Source of the DNA: CBDESN01 sp965242495
GTDB lineage: Bacteria; Pseudomonadota; Alphaproteobacteria; MPNO01
Reading direction: 5' to 3'
NCBI GenBank assembly: GCA_965242495.1
Contig: OZ251446.1
Coordinates: 992,001-1,056,000 of the forward strand
DNA length: 64,000 nucleotides
Below the pieces are notes generated by a model. It was given only the letters and a program-made list of their open reading frames with translations. It was not told the DNA's origin and ran no database searches. The position numbers and the translations under genes are program-made. Shown here piece by piece: positions 51,054-59,453 of the stretch; position 1 is the stretch's first letter; each line of letters starts with the position of its first letter.

Positions 51054-52562
51054 CTATTCGCACAGCCAGCCCCATTTCTCGCGCGACTCCCTGGCCAGTT
51101 CGGGCGAGGGCGCGTTGACCGGCGGGAAGCGGTCCTTCCAGTGGAACGGGCGGCAGGCGTCGATGATCGCCCGGCTGTTGGTCGTGTTCCCCTTCTCCTT
51201 CTCCCAGGGCGGGATGCGCGGGTCCAGGGGCGTCGACCAGGCGCCGTTCACGATGTCGATCGAGCTCGCCGGATCCGACCGGGTAAGCATCGCCCAGATC
51301 AACTCCTCGAGGTCGGACACGTCCACGTCCTCGTCGGTGACGATGACGTATTTGCCGGCATAGGCGCCGACGTGGCACTGGCAGGCGACGTGCCCGGCCT
51401 GCTTGGAATGGCCGGGGTAGCGCTGCTTGATCGAGACGCCGATCAGCATCCGCGCGGTCCCGACCTCGTGCAGCCATGCCGCGGTCACGTCGGGGACGCC
51501 GGCCTTGGCGATGTTCTCCTTGAGCAGGGCCGAGCGCGTCACCGCCCGGTAGCGCGCCAGCTCGTCCGGCGGCCGCTGCGGCGGACAGCCGAGCAGGATC
51601 GGGTCGTTGCGGTAATAGACCGCCTTGACGTCCATCACCGGCTCGCTGCGCTCCATGCTGCCGTAATAGCCGGTCCACTCGCCGAACGGGCCTTCCGCCT
51701 TGACGTTGCCGGGCTGGACGAAGCCTTCGAGCACCAGCTCGGCGTTGGCCGGGAACGGCAGGCCGGTATGCCTGCCCTCGACCACCTCGACCGGCTTGCC
51801 CCGGAATCCGCCCACGACATCGTACTCGCTGACGCCGGGCGGCACTTCGGAGCAGCCCATGAGGAAGGCCATGATGTCGCCGCCGGCGACGATCACCGCG
51901 GGCATCGGCTCGCCGCGCTGCTGGTACTTGTCGCGATGGACCCGCCCGTGCTTGCCGGGCGAGATGTAGAACCCGACCGACTTCCCGTCGTGGATCATCA
52001 CCCGGTAGGTGCCGAGGTTGAGCCAGCCCGAATCGGGGTCGCGGGTGACGTTGTAGCTGCCGGTGCCGATGTAGCGCCCGCCGTCGCCCTCGTGCCACAG
52101 CGGCGTCGGGAACGCCTCGACGTCGACATCGTCGCCCTCCATGACGTTCTCCAGCACCGGGCCGTGGGTCACGACCTTGGGCGGGATCGTCTTGAGGTCC
52201 GCCATGTAGTTCTTGCGGAATTCGTCGGTGAGTTCGATCTTCGACAGTTCCGACGGGAAGCCCAGCGTCATGTTCATGCGCTTGCCGGAGAAGAAGTTCA
52301 CCAGCACCCGCGAGCCGGGGATCGCGCCGGGGACGTCCTCGAACACGACGCAAGGCGCCTTGGCGTCGTGGTTGACCACCTCGGACGCCATGCCGATGTC
52401 GCGCTCCCAGCTGGCGCCCTTGACGTATTTGACCTCGCCGAGCTTGTCCGCCTCGGCCAGCCATTCGCGCAGGTCTTCGTAGGGAATCCGCGCCTCGTTG
52501 TGGATCTGCGGCGCGGCCGCGGCCGCGGCGCCCCCGATCGGGTTGCCCATGTCGTCGGCCAT
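51054..52562 (-). CDS. UbiD-family (de)carboxylase, second copy
   Basis: 502 aa. The family's core is clear: IGTGSYNVTRDPDSGWLNLGTYRVMIHD, YISPGKHGRVHRDKY, AELVLEGFVQPGNVKAEGPFGEWTGYYG and KQRYPGHSKQAG. Residues EGDDVDVEAFPTP include the metal/prFMN contacts. It is clearly different from the copy at 14989-16392 (longer, distinct loops), closer to the phenolic or gallate-type decarboxylases. ATG 52562 is chosen because of the GAGGAGGCG leader. The liv importer genes follow on the same strand; a transported aromatic acid may be the substrate. Confidence 0.92.
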   Translation of the reverse strand: MADDMGNPIGGAAAAAAPQIHNEARIPYEDLREWLAEADKLGEVKYVKGASWERDIGMASEVVNHDAKAPCVVFEDVPGAIPGSRVLVNFFSGKRMNMTLGFPSELSKIELTDEFRKNYMADLKTIPPKVVTHGPVLENVMEGDDVDVEAFPTPLWHEGDGGRYIGTGSYNVTRDPDSGWLNLGTYRVMIHDGKSVGFYISPGKHGRVHRDKYQQRGEPMPAVIVAGGDIMAFLMGCSEVPPGVSEYDVVGGFRGKPVEVVEGRHTGLPFPANAELVLEGFVQPGNVKAEGPFGEWTGYYGSMERSEPVMDVKAVYYRNDPILLGCPPQRPPDELARYRAVTRSALLKENIAKAGVPDVTAAWLHEVGTARMLIGVSIKQRYPGHSKQAGHVACQCHVGAYAGKYVIVTDEDVDVSDLEELIWAMLTRSDPASSIDIVNGAWSTPLDPRIPPWEKEKGNTTNSRAIIDACRPFHWKDRFPPVNAPSPELARESREKWGWLCE

Positions 52563-52668
52563 CGCCTCCTCCTCCTGCTGCTCTGGCTGCGTTTCCTGCG
52601 GCAAGGCGGACCCTAGCCCGCGCCGCCCGCCCTGTCCATAGCCCGCGCGGCGGCGGGGCCGCGGCGAG

Positions 52669-52682
52669 GCGGGAAATGCGGG
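52669..52682 (-). repeat. 14-mer shared with 32729-32742
   Basis: Inverse copy of CCCGCATTTCCCGC between the divergent UbiD and O-methyltransferase genes (start codons 52562 and 52754). It could be a shared regulatory site or an IS1380-end relic. Confidence 0.45.
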
Positions 52683-52753
52683 ATGGCCCGCCGACCGCGA
52701 TTGCGCCAATATCCCGACGGCGACGACGGGGCCGGCGACGACGGGATGCGATC

Positions 52754-53467
52754 ATGTCCAGCGACAACTACCTGATGCCGGCCCCGCTGCACGACTATCT
52801 GCGGCGGGCGTCGCTGCGCGAACCCGCGATCCTCGCCCGGCTGCGCGCCGAGACCGCGTCCTTCGACGGCGCGCAGATGCAGGTCTCGCCGGAACTCGGC
52901 CAGCTGCTGGCCTTCCTGGTCGAGCTCACGGGGGCGCGCCGCGTCCTCGAACTCGGCACCTTCACCGGCTACAGCGCGCTGGCGATGGCGCTGGCGCTGC
53001 CGCCCGACGGCCGGCTGGTGGCCCTCGACGGCAACGAGCCGGCGCATGAGGTGGCGCGGCGCTACTGGCGCGAGGCCGGGGTCGGCGACCGCATCGAGCT
53101 GCGCGCCGGCGAGATCGCCGACACCCTCCCCCGGCTGTTCGACGAAGGGCTGCGCGGCCGGTTCGATCTGGCGTTCGTCGACGCCGACAAGCCCGGCTAC
53201 CCGGTCTATTTCGAGCGCTGCCTCGAACTGCTGCGCCCGGGCGGCGTGATCGCGTTCGACAACGTGTTCCTGGGCGGCGCGGTCGCCGAGGCGAAGCCGG
53301 CGCGCCGCTACGCCGACGACGTCAAGGCGTTCAACCTGGCGCTGCGCGACGACCCGCGCGTCGCCATCGCCATGCTGCCGCTGGGCGACGGCGTGACCCT
53401 GGCCAGGGTGCGGCCGCCGGCGGAGGGCGGCGGCGCGGGCGGCGACGACGGCGGCGCCCGCGGGTAG
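52754..53467 (+). CDS. O-methyltransferase, caffeoyl-CoA OMT-like
   Basis: 237 aa. Class I SAM methyltransferase of the Methyltransf_3 family: VLELGTFTGYSALAMALALP (motif I), acidic LVALDGNEP, FDLAFVDADKPGYPVYFERCLELLRPGGVIAFDNVFLGG with the metal-binding D and DN residues. Such enzymes methylate catechol-type hydroxyls with Mg2+. Divergent from the UbiD gene. The final 20 residues are Gly/Asp-rich and variable. Confidence 0.92.
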   Translation: MSSDNYLMPAPLHDYLRRASLREPAILARLRAETASFDGAQMQVSPELGQLLAFLVELTGARRVLELGTFTGYSALAMALALPPDGRLVALDGNEPAHEVARRYWREAGVGDRIELRAGEIADTLPRLFDEGLRGRFDLAFVDADKPGYPVYFERCLELLRPGGVIAFDNVFLGGAVAEAKPARRYADDVKAFNLALRDDPRVAIAMLPLGDGVTLARVRPPAEGGGAGGDDGGARG

Positions 53468-53514
53468 CGATCTTTCGGAGCGACGCGCGGCGCGGCCTTC
53501 GGAGCGGCGCAACG

Positions 53515-53850
53515 CAATCTTCGATTGCAGGGGGCGTGCGGCGGGATTCGCGCCGGGCCGGCGAGACGCCGGGCGGCGGCGCGGGCGCAAGCAAGGCCGC
53601 CCGGGCGACGAAAAACCATCGGTTTCGTTGTATTTCAACAGGTTACGCCGAAACACCAGGGAAAAAGCAAGGCGAAAACCGGCCGAAACCAGGGCGAAAG
53701 CAGGCGGAAAGCAGGGGCGATTCGCGCCCCGAAACCGCCTGCCGACGGGCGGCTCCACCCGCTTCCGGCCGCCGCGCCGCGATGCGATACGGGGCGGAGG
53801 AGAGGCCCGGCCTGCATCCGATTCGTGATCGGAAATACAATCCCCGGTTG
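53515..53850. repeat. Dispersed element, copy 2, bounded by CAATC-NNN-GATTG palindromes
   Basis: 336 bp between the convergent O-methyltransferase and DUF192 genes. The left boundary is CAATCTTCGATTG (53515-53527), the right the variant CAATCCCCGGTTG (53838-53850). The order of internal parts equals copy 1 at 4983-5337: an A-rich tract, TTTCGTTG...TTTCAACAGGTTACG, GCAGGGCGAAA-like purine repeats and ACCGCCTGCCGACGGGCGG. It fills almost all of the 428-bp gap; no gene is seen there. Confidence 0.7.
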
Positions 53851-53895
53851 CAGGGAGCCGACTTGCCGCGGCGGTCGCGTCGGCCCGGGCGCGGG

Positions 53896-54429
53896 TCAGC
53901 CGCCGAGGGCCGGCGAGGTCACCCGGTCGCCCGGCCGGACGCCCAGGCGCTGCGCCGTCCCGGCGTTCAATTCGAGCACCGCCGCCGCCGGGCGGCGCGA
54001 CGGGATACTCGCGGTGGACAGGGGCGGCGCGCGCTCGACGACGTGGACGATGCGGCCGGCGCGGTCGATGAACAGCATGTCGAGCGGGACGAAGGTGTTC
54101 TTCATCCACATCGACCGCATCGCCTCGCGCCGATGGACGAAGAGCATCCCCGTCCCGGGGTCGAGCCGGCGGCGGAACATCAGCCCCTGCGCCTGCTGGC
54201 GGGGCGTGCGCGCGACCTCGACCGAGAAGCGGTGCACGCCGGACGCCGAATGGATCGACAGGGGCGCCCGGACGAACCGGGCCAGCGGCTGGCCCCGGGC
54301 CGGGCGCCGGCCGGCGAGCAGCGCCGCCGCGGCGAGCATCGACGCCAGCAGCCCGCGGCGCGTCGGCGGCGGCGGCGATGATGGCGGCGGCGGCGGGGTC
54401 GTTCGCCTTCCCGCTTCGGCATCGGTCAT
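53896..54429 (-). CDS. DUF192-family exported protein
   Basis: 177 aa. The N-terminus (TRRGLLASMLAAAALLAGRRPARG) looks like a Tat-type or Sec signal with a Pro-rich run before it. The DUF192 domain follows: HRFSVEVARTPRQQAQGLMFRR, MLFVHRREAMRSMWMKNTFVPLDMLFID and VLELNAGTAQRLGVRPGDRV. The small beta-barrel family is of unknown function and is often found in the periplasm. ATG 54429 is chosen. A strong promoter with an SOS-like box lies 290 nt upstream. Confidence 0.88.
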   Translation of the reverse strand: MTDAEAGRRTTPPPPPSSPPPPTRRGLLASMLAAAALLAGRRPARGQPLARFVRAPLSIHSASGVHRFSVEVARTPRQQAQGLMFRRRLDPGTGMLFVHRREAMRSMWMKNTFVPLDMLFIDRAGRIVHVVERAPPLSTASIPSRRPAAAVLELNAGTAQRLGVRPGDRVTSPALGG

Positions 54430-54718
54430 CGGGGGCGGTATGTAGCGCCTCCCGGGCAGGGCCGCAAACCTCGGACGGGCGGCGGGCGTCCCGGACCGGG
54501 CGGCGCAGATCTCCATCGACTTCCGACGCCGGCGGGGCGTCGGGACGAGGGCGGCCGGGAATCCGGCGGGTGGGCGATTCCGGGGTCAATTCTCTCCTCT
54601 CCCGTCGTTCGGCCGAGCCGACCCGTCCCCGCGAGGGCCTGCGGGACGCCGGCGCTCCCGGGCGATGCGTGCTCGCCGCGAGCGACGTTCATGGACGGGC
54701 ATGTTCGACGTTGGGAGG
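54430..54718. other. Leader of the DUF192 gene, no gene seen
   Basis: About 290 bp, very GC-rich, transcribed if the promoter at 54719-54747 is used. The minus-strand frames here are Arg/Pro-rich and do not look coding; no RNA gene is recognised. Confidence 0.45.
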
Positions 54719-54762
54719 AATGTAGCGCAGACGGTCCCGTTTGTCAAGCACAAAATGAGAAC
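54719..54762 (-). promoter_or_regulatory. Consensus promoter with SOS-box-like site
   Basis: On the minus strand TTGACA (54742-54747), a 17-nt spacer and TACATT (54719-54724). Just upstream is GTTC-TCATTTT-GTGC (54748-54762), which matches the alphaproteobacterial LexA box GTTC-N7-GTTC at 7 of 8 core positions and abuts the -35. Transcription would run toward the DUF192 gene. LexA control is inference. Confidence 0.5.
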
Positions 54763-54844
54763 ATTCGTCGCGGCGGGGCCGGGGATGGGGAAACGACGGC
54801 CCGGGGGCCGGTCCGGCGGTCGGGGCGCAGGGCCTGGCCCGGGT

Positions 54845-55318
54845 CTACCCGAAAAGAGCGCCCGCCAGATTCCGTGGACGGCCGCATTGCGCCGTCTTGA
54901 CGGTCAGCTCGAGGCCGCGGAAGGCGATCTTCGCCCGGTTCAGCCTGCCTCGCTCCATCCGATGGAGATTCCTGCCGTGAAACAGGATCGGCCGGCAGTC
55001 GGCGTTCGGCGACGGCGCGAAGCAGGCGGCGAAATCCGCGCCGCCCTGCAATTGCTCGATGGCCTCCGACGCGTCGGCCCGGCCGCCCTTGAGCTCGACA
55101 GGGGCGGCGAGGAGCCGTCCGTCGCCCCGGTCGACGAACAGAATGAAATCGCAGCGTTTGCCTTCTCGCTCGTGCGCCGGGAAAGCCTTGTCGGCATCGA
55201 CGATAACGCGATCGGTCGGCGCGTCCGTCAAATACACGCGGCAACCGCCGCGGCTGCATGATTTACCGCAGTTCTCCGCGCCCACCTTCGCGCGGATGTC
55301 GTCCAGGGCGGCGCTCAC
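54845..55318 (-). CDS. Module 1 partner: small Cys-cluster protein with CDF...ELK motif (nuclease-like)
   Basis: 157 aa, starting at GTG that overlaps the ATPase stop by 4 nt (GTGA). The N-terminus has a Cys cluster, CGKSCSRGGC (about residues 17-26), perhaps a zinc site. Then come VIVDADKAFPA, GKRCDFILFVD and LLAAPVELKGGRADASEAIEQLQGGADFA. The order Asp (CDF) ... Glu-x-Lys (ELK) fits a PD-(D/E)XK nuclease core, and the rest KIAFRG with a late CGRP fits the paralogue. The paralogue at 57448-57906 shares all these features. I do not recognise a named family. As the co-translated partner of an OLD-like ATPase it is a probable effector. Confidence 0.75.
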   Translation of the reverse strand: MSAALDDIRAKVGAENCGKSCSRGGCRVYLTDAPTDRVIVDADKAFPAHEREGKRCDFILFVDRGDGRLLAAPVELKGGRADASEAIEQLQGGADFAACFAPSPNADCRPILFHGRNLHRMERGRLNRAKIAFRGLELTVKTAQCGRPRNLAGALFG

Positions 55319-56778
55319 GTTCGCGACTTTCCGCGCGCGGCCGCTTCCTCGAGCCGGTTCTGCAAATCCGCCGAGCGGTTGTAGAGCCGTTCGGCGACGT
55401 CCTCGTAATCGGCGGGCTGGACGCCTTCGATACGGTCGAACGGAATCTCGCGTATCGTCGATCCGCCCGCCTCCCCTTCCCCGTGGAACATCCAGACGCC
55501 GACGTCGCCGGGCCGGAGCGACCCTTCGGAGCGAGGTTCGGATCCGCCGGCCGTCTCCGACAGATCGCCCTCCCGCATCAGGTTCCCGATCTCGTGAAGC
55601 AACCAGTCGCTGTGGGTCGTGATCACCACGCGAACACCGGCGCGAACCAGCCCGGCCAGCGCCGCCGCCATTTCGGTCTGGGCGGCGGGATGAAGATGCG
55701 CCTCCGGTTCGTCGATGAGCAGGGTATCTCCCGCGCGAAGGGCGCCGCGGAGCAGAAGGACCACCGGCGCAAGTTCGGACACCATCGACGAGGCCCGATT
55801 CAACCAAATGTCCCGCTCCGCCGCCTGCGGGCGGTATGCGAACTCGGGGTATCCGCCGGGCAGAGGCCTCACCGATCGGATCGATCCGCCGAGCGTTCGA
55901 CGCTCCATCGCGTCGGCGATTTCGCCCATCGGGCTTCGCGATGACCGGCCGCCGGCATGAGGGCCGGGCTCTTCGTAGTGAATGAGTTGCTGCATGAAGT
56001 CGGCAATCACGCCGGGAAACGGAAGCGGCGCGAAACCCGCGCGGGTCGCGTGCTGGATCAGGGAGCTCGCAATGATGCGATGGCTATGCATGACGCCGCT
56101 TCGATTCGCCGGCAGATAATACGCTCCCGGCGTTCTCGTTCTATTGGAAAGATCGGATAAATTCGAGATCAGATCGAGGATCGTCTTGCCCGAGAATATT
56201 TTGCCGATCGCCTCTTCGACCATGGCCGATATGCGGTTCAGATCGAAGTCTTCGATGCGTCCATCCGTATGGATACCCGACGCCGATACTCCCAGACGGA
56301 AATTCCATGGGATCTCCGCGGATTCTCCGATCTCCAAAGACACCCGCGCTTCGTTGCCGACCCCCGACGTTCGAATCAGATCGGAAACGGATTCCAGACC
56401 GAAACAGCGTTCCAATTGCTTCGTCAGATCGCCTCCCAGATATTCGGGTTTCGTGAGGAAGGACTGGATCATCCCACGGTCGGCCTCGTCCAGATCGGAG
56501 AAACGAGATTCCTTCGAATCGGCATCCACTTTGCCGAGTACGTTTTCCGCCGTCTTCAACATACTTGGCTTCAATGTTCTTGACTGATCGCGGAGCAGGT
56601 AATCGATTACGGGCGGGATTTTCAGAAATCCGCCAAGAACCCGGTGGAGCGCATAGATCAGGACGGCGAGATAGGTCTTTCCCATGTTGCTCGGGCCGAC
56701 GAATACGGTCATGGGACGAAGTTCGATGCTTCCGCGTTCGATCGGTCCGAAATTTTCGACCGAAATGCGAGTGGTCAT
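55315..56778 (-). CDS. Module 1 ATPase (ABC/OLD-like, AAA_15 type)
   Basis: 487 aa. Walker A GPSNMGKT (residues 28-35), ABC-like signature RASSMVSELAPVVLLL, Walker B DTLLIDEPEAHLHP, and TTHSDWLLHEIGNLM (H-loop). These surround a central variable helical segment (about 60-330), the usual place for the coiled coil. No TOPRIM follows, unlike OLD proteins. The C-terminal domain (VGVWMFHGEGEAGGSTIREIPFD and ERLYNRSADLQNRL) is shared only with the module 2 ATPase. It is followed by its small partner gene with a 4-nt overlap. A phage-sensing or DNA-end-sensing role is inferred from Septu, PARIS and Gabija-like ATPases. Confidence 0.85.
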   Translation of the reverse strand: MTTRISVENFGPIERGSIELRPMTVFVGPSNMGKTYLAVLIYALHRVLGGFLKIPPVIDYLLRDQSRTLKPSMLKTAENVLGKVDADSKESRFSDLDEADRGMIQSFLTKPEYLGGDLTKQLERCFGLESVSDLIRTSGVGNEARVSLEIGESAEIPWNFRLGVSASGIHTDGRIEDFDLNRISAMVEEAIGKIFSGKTILDLISNLSDLSNRTRTPGAYYLPANRSGVMHSHRIIASSLIQHATRAGFAPLPFPGVIADFMQQLIHYEEPGPHAGGRSSRSPMGEIADAMERRTLGGSIRSVRPLPGGYPEFAYRPQAAERDIWLNRASSMVSELAPVVLLLRGALRAGDTLLIDEPEAHLHPAAQTEMAAALAGLVRAGVRVVITTHSDWLLHEIGNLMREGDLSETAGGSEPRSEGSLRPGDVGVWMFHGEGEAGGSTIREIPFDRIEGVQPADYEDVAERLYNRSADLQNRLEEAAARGKSRT

Positions 56779-57447
56779 TTCAGTCTTCCCGCATTGCGCC
56801 GCGCGCGAAACCGCGTGTATCGGCCGCCATCATACCCGAAGATTCGATCGGCGCAACGCAGCCGCTCCGCCGGCGCGCAGGCGACGACCTGCCTATCCAC
56901 GGGGATCATCCACGGCGGGAAGGCTTCGCCCGGAATGGATTCCCGCTTTCGCGGGAATGACGAGGGGGGGGGCCGGCGGCCTCCCTCGGGCCGGCGTCAC
57001 AAGCCTCTCCCGTCATTCCCCCGGTCGGGCCGGGGGCAGGCTCCGCGAAAGCGGGAATCCATATTCGTATCTCGATTCCTGTTTCCATGGAGACGAGGGA
57101 AGCCGTCGGTCGAGGCGGATACGCCAAAGACCCGTCCTTTCCCACCATGGATTCCCGCTTTCGCGGGAATGACGAGAGGGGCCGCGACGGCCTCCCTCGG
57201 GCCGGCGTCACAGGCCCCCTCGTCATTCCCCCGCTTTCGCGGGGACAGGCTCCACGCGCCCGGGGATTCCGCGCGCTCGGTCGGCTGAACCGACGCCCAT
57301 GCGGACGTCTCGGGATTTTTTCACACGCTTTTTCGCGGGAATGACGGGCTGGAGGACGCTGCGCGCCTCTCCCGGCCTGCCGGGGGCGACGGGTCGCGGG
57401 TCGGGCCGCGGCGGCGGAAGGTATCGGCGATGCGGAACTGCATGTCC
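56779..57447. repeat. Cluster of dRS3-like inverted repeats between defence modules
   Basis: 669 bp without a gene. The palindrome ATTCCCGCTTTCGCGGGAAT occurs intact at 56939-56958 and 57151-57170, and as partial or mirror copies near 57014-57059, 57223-57245 and 57330-57345, each followed by GACG or preceded by CGTC. This motif matches the dRS3-type repeats of Neisseria and other proteobacteria. Two about 80-bp units with CCTCCCTCGGGCCGGCGTCACA alternate with them. A run of 9 G occurs at 56964-56972. Confidence 0.8.
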
Positions 57448-57906
57448 TCAAGGGGCGCCGGGAGCCAAGGACAGAGGCGTTCCGCACCGGATCAGGCGAA
57501 CGATTTCACTCTGTTTCCGAAACCGGACTTTCCTTTGTTTGAAAGACTCCCTCTCATGCTTACTAAACCCACCGCCATAGGCCGCCATGGGACGGAACGC
57601 AATCTTTGCGTTGCGAGGAACGAGTCGGTCTGCGACAGCGGCGCCGGCCTGGAGTTGCGGTACGATCTCGCCGGCGTTCGCCTTTCCTTTCTTCAACTCC
57701 ATCGGCGCGACCCAACGTTGGTTGACGAAGAGGAAATCGCAGCGTTTCCCCGATTCCGCCGCCGGCAACTCGGCGTGGTCCATGTCGATGACGACGAACG
57801 GCCGCAAGTCATTCGGGAGGGGAACGTTGCATCCCTCCTTACTGCACCTTGTAACGCAGCATCGTTTGGAAACCTTGGAGCGTACGGCGTCCACGATGGC
57901 GCTCAT
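57448..57906 (-). CDS. Module 2 partner: small Cys-cluster protein with CDF...ELK motif (nuclease-like)
   Basis: 152 aa, ATG overlapping the ATPase stop by 4 nt (ATGA). It parallels the module 1 protein in order: MSAIVDAVRSKV start, Cys cluster CCVTRCSKEGC, VVIDMDHAELPA, GKRCDFLFVNQ, APMELKKGKANAGEIVPQLQAGA, and a late RCGTPLSLAPG. Overall identity to the paralogue is about 30 % by eye, but the motif residues agree. The conserved Asp and Glu-x-Lys suggest a PD-(D/E)XK-type active site. The longer frame upstream (57948) would extend into the ATPase gene. Confidence 0.75.
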   Translation of the reverse strand: MSAIVDAVRSKVSKRCCVTRCSKEGCNVPLPNDLRPFVVIDMDHAELPAAESGKRCDFLFVNQRWVAPMELKKGKANAGEIVPQLQAGAAVADRLVPRNAKIAFRPMAAYGGGFSKHERESFKQRKVRFRKQSEIVRLIRCGTPLSLAPGAP

Positions 57907-59453
57907 CGACGTTCGCCCTTCTGCGAGAGACTCGATATATCGGCCCATCGGTTGTGGAGAGCCGCGGCGACGTCCTCATGGCCGGCGGCGAAGGTTCCCG
58001 CTTCGGAATCGAGTGGGATTTCCCGCACGACCGAACCTCTGGGACGCAGCTTGGGCTCGAACAACCAAGCTCCGACCTCATGCGCTTCGAGCGCGACGTC
58101 GCCGCCGTCGATGGTCTTCCGTTTGGCTTGGGAAAGCTCCGAAAGCCGCACCAGATTCGCGAGTTCCTCCAGCACCCACTCGCTATGGGTGGTCATGATG
58201 ATACGGACGCCGTTCCGAACGGCCGCCCCGAGAAGGCGCGTGAACTCGACCTGCATTGCGGGATGCAGATGAGATTCCGGTTCTTCGATGATCAACACGT
58301 CGCCCGGTCTGACGACGTAACGCAGATACAGCACGACCGGGGCCAATTCCGAGACCATCGAAGAAGCGCGCATCAGCGGCAGACTCTCCTTCCATCCGTT
58401 TGGTTGGTAGAAAAACGAAGGGTATGAAATTTCCGAATTTCTTCCTCCCTCGCGGAACACCGAGCCGTCAAGAATCGTTCTTTCCAGACGAGCCGCGAGG
58501 TTCTCTCCGTGTTTATGGGGCGGGAGATCGCTCAATTCGATCAATTGTTCCAGAAAATCGGCCAGAACGCCGGAGAGCATGGGCATCGGCGACGTCGGGT
58601 GGATGCCGGCGGTCGTCGCGCGTTCGATCAAGGCGTTCACCACGACCCGGTGCGCGTGCATCACACCCGTTCGATCCGCAGGGAGATAGTGGGCGGGAGC
58701 ACTTAGCGGACCGAAGATATAAGGAAAGACGGCATCCACAAGATCGGAGATCATGAATCGTATCTCTTCATCGTCTTCCGACAGTATTTCCTCACCATTC
58801 GGCCAAAGAAATCGGTCAAAATCTCCCACAGGATATAACGGTTTTCCCTCTGGTAAATAAGCAGAAAATCGAGTCCTTCCTTGCCGCGATACATCGATTC
58901 TATACTCGAATGGATCCTCATTTTTTTCCTCGGATCCGACGTATCTTCTCAGAACGACCTGTGCGCCTTTCGTACCGCGAGTGCGAGTCAGCTGCGACAT
59001 AGATTGAAGACCGAAGCAGCGAGAAATTTCCGGTTCAATAGACATGTTTCGACCATATCTGGAGGACATCACCTCCCTTATATAAGAGACAATTCCTTCC
59101 GGTAGAGGAAGAAAAAATTTGTTCAGTTTCTTCTTTTTTTCCTCTTCCTGAAGTACTTGCCGTGACCAATCTATCAAGCCTCTAACAGCGCTTTTCGGAA
59201 TCGTTTGGCCTGCGCGATGTCTCCGAATAGGGTATGGATATCCTCCAAACAGATGACGTCGACGGCCAATAGGTCCTATTGCTGAACCGAAAATACGGTG
59301 CAGCGCGTAGGTCATGATAGCCAAGTAGGACTTGCCGGTATTGCTCGGCCCGACGAACAGGGTGAACGGTCGCAGATCGACCGTCGCCTCGACGATCGGG
59401 CCGAAGTTTTTCACATCCAGCTTGAGCGAGTCTTTGCGATCCGAAACACTCAT
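57903..59453 (-). CDS. Module 2 ATPase (ABC/OLD-like, AAA_15 type)
   Basis: 516 aa, paralogous to the ATPase at 55315-56778. LDVKNFGPIVEATVDLRPFTLFVGPSNTGKSYLAI holds Walker A (35-42); the signature is RASSMVSELAPVVLYLRYV; Walker B reads VLIIEEPESHLHP (Glu in place of the usual Asp); the H-loop is TTHSEWVLEEL. The C-terminus (VGAWLFEPKLRPRGSVVREIPLD) again matches the paralogue. The central part (genome 58690-59200) is noticeably AT-rich compared with both ends, suggesting a separately exchanged recognition domain. Confidence 0.85.
   Translation of the reverse strand: MSVSDRKDSLKLDVKNFGPIVEATVDLRPFTLFVGPSNTGKSYLAIMTYALHRIFGSAIGPIGRRRHLFGGYPYPIRRHRAGQTIPKSAVRGLIDWSRQVLQEEEKKKKLNKFFLPLPEGIVSYIREVMSSRYGRNMSIEPEISRCFGLQSMSQLTRTRGTKGAQVVLRRYVGSEEKNEDPFEYRIDVSRQGRTRFSAYLPEGKPLYPVGDFDRFLWPNGEEILSEDDEEIRFMISDLVDAVFPYIFGPLSAPAHYLPADRTGVMHAHRVVVNALIERATTAGIHPTSPMPMLSGVLADFLEQLIELSDLPPHKHGENLAARLERTILDGSVFREGGRNSEISYPSFFYQPNGWKESLPLMRASSMVSELAPVVLYLRYVVRPGDVLIIEEPESHLHPAMQVEFTRLLGAAVRNGVRIIMTTHSEWVLEELANLVRLSELSQAKRKTIDGGDVALEAHEVGAWLFEPKLRPRGSVVREIPLDSEAGTFAAGHEDVAAALHNRWADISSLSQKGERR

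Noticed and set aside
52613..54589. Minus-strand frame of 658 codons spanning the O-methyltransferase, repeat copy 2 and DUF192
   Set aside because: It is antisense to or out of frame with real genes and mostly Arg/Pro/Ala; the similarity to the frame at 4415-5500 comes only from the shared repeat element.
54426..54692. 88-codon frame in the DUF192 leader
   Set aside because: Arg/Pro/Gly-rich, no ribosome site, overlaps the DUF192 start and has no recognisable fold.
56779..57447. Repeat cluster as a CRISPR array
   Set aside because: The repeats are unequal, in both orientations and without regular spacers, and no cas gene is present; they fit dRS3-type palindromes.
57599..57613. CAATCTTTGCGTTG resembling the end palindrome of the dispersed element
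   Set aside because: It lies within the module 2 partner gene, is not palindromic and has no second end or internal blocks nearby.
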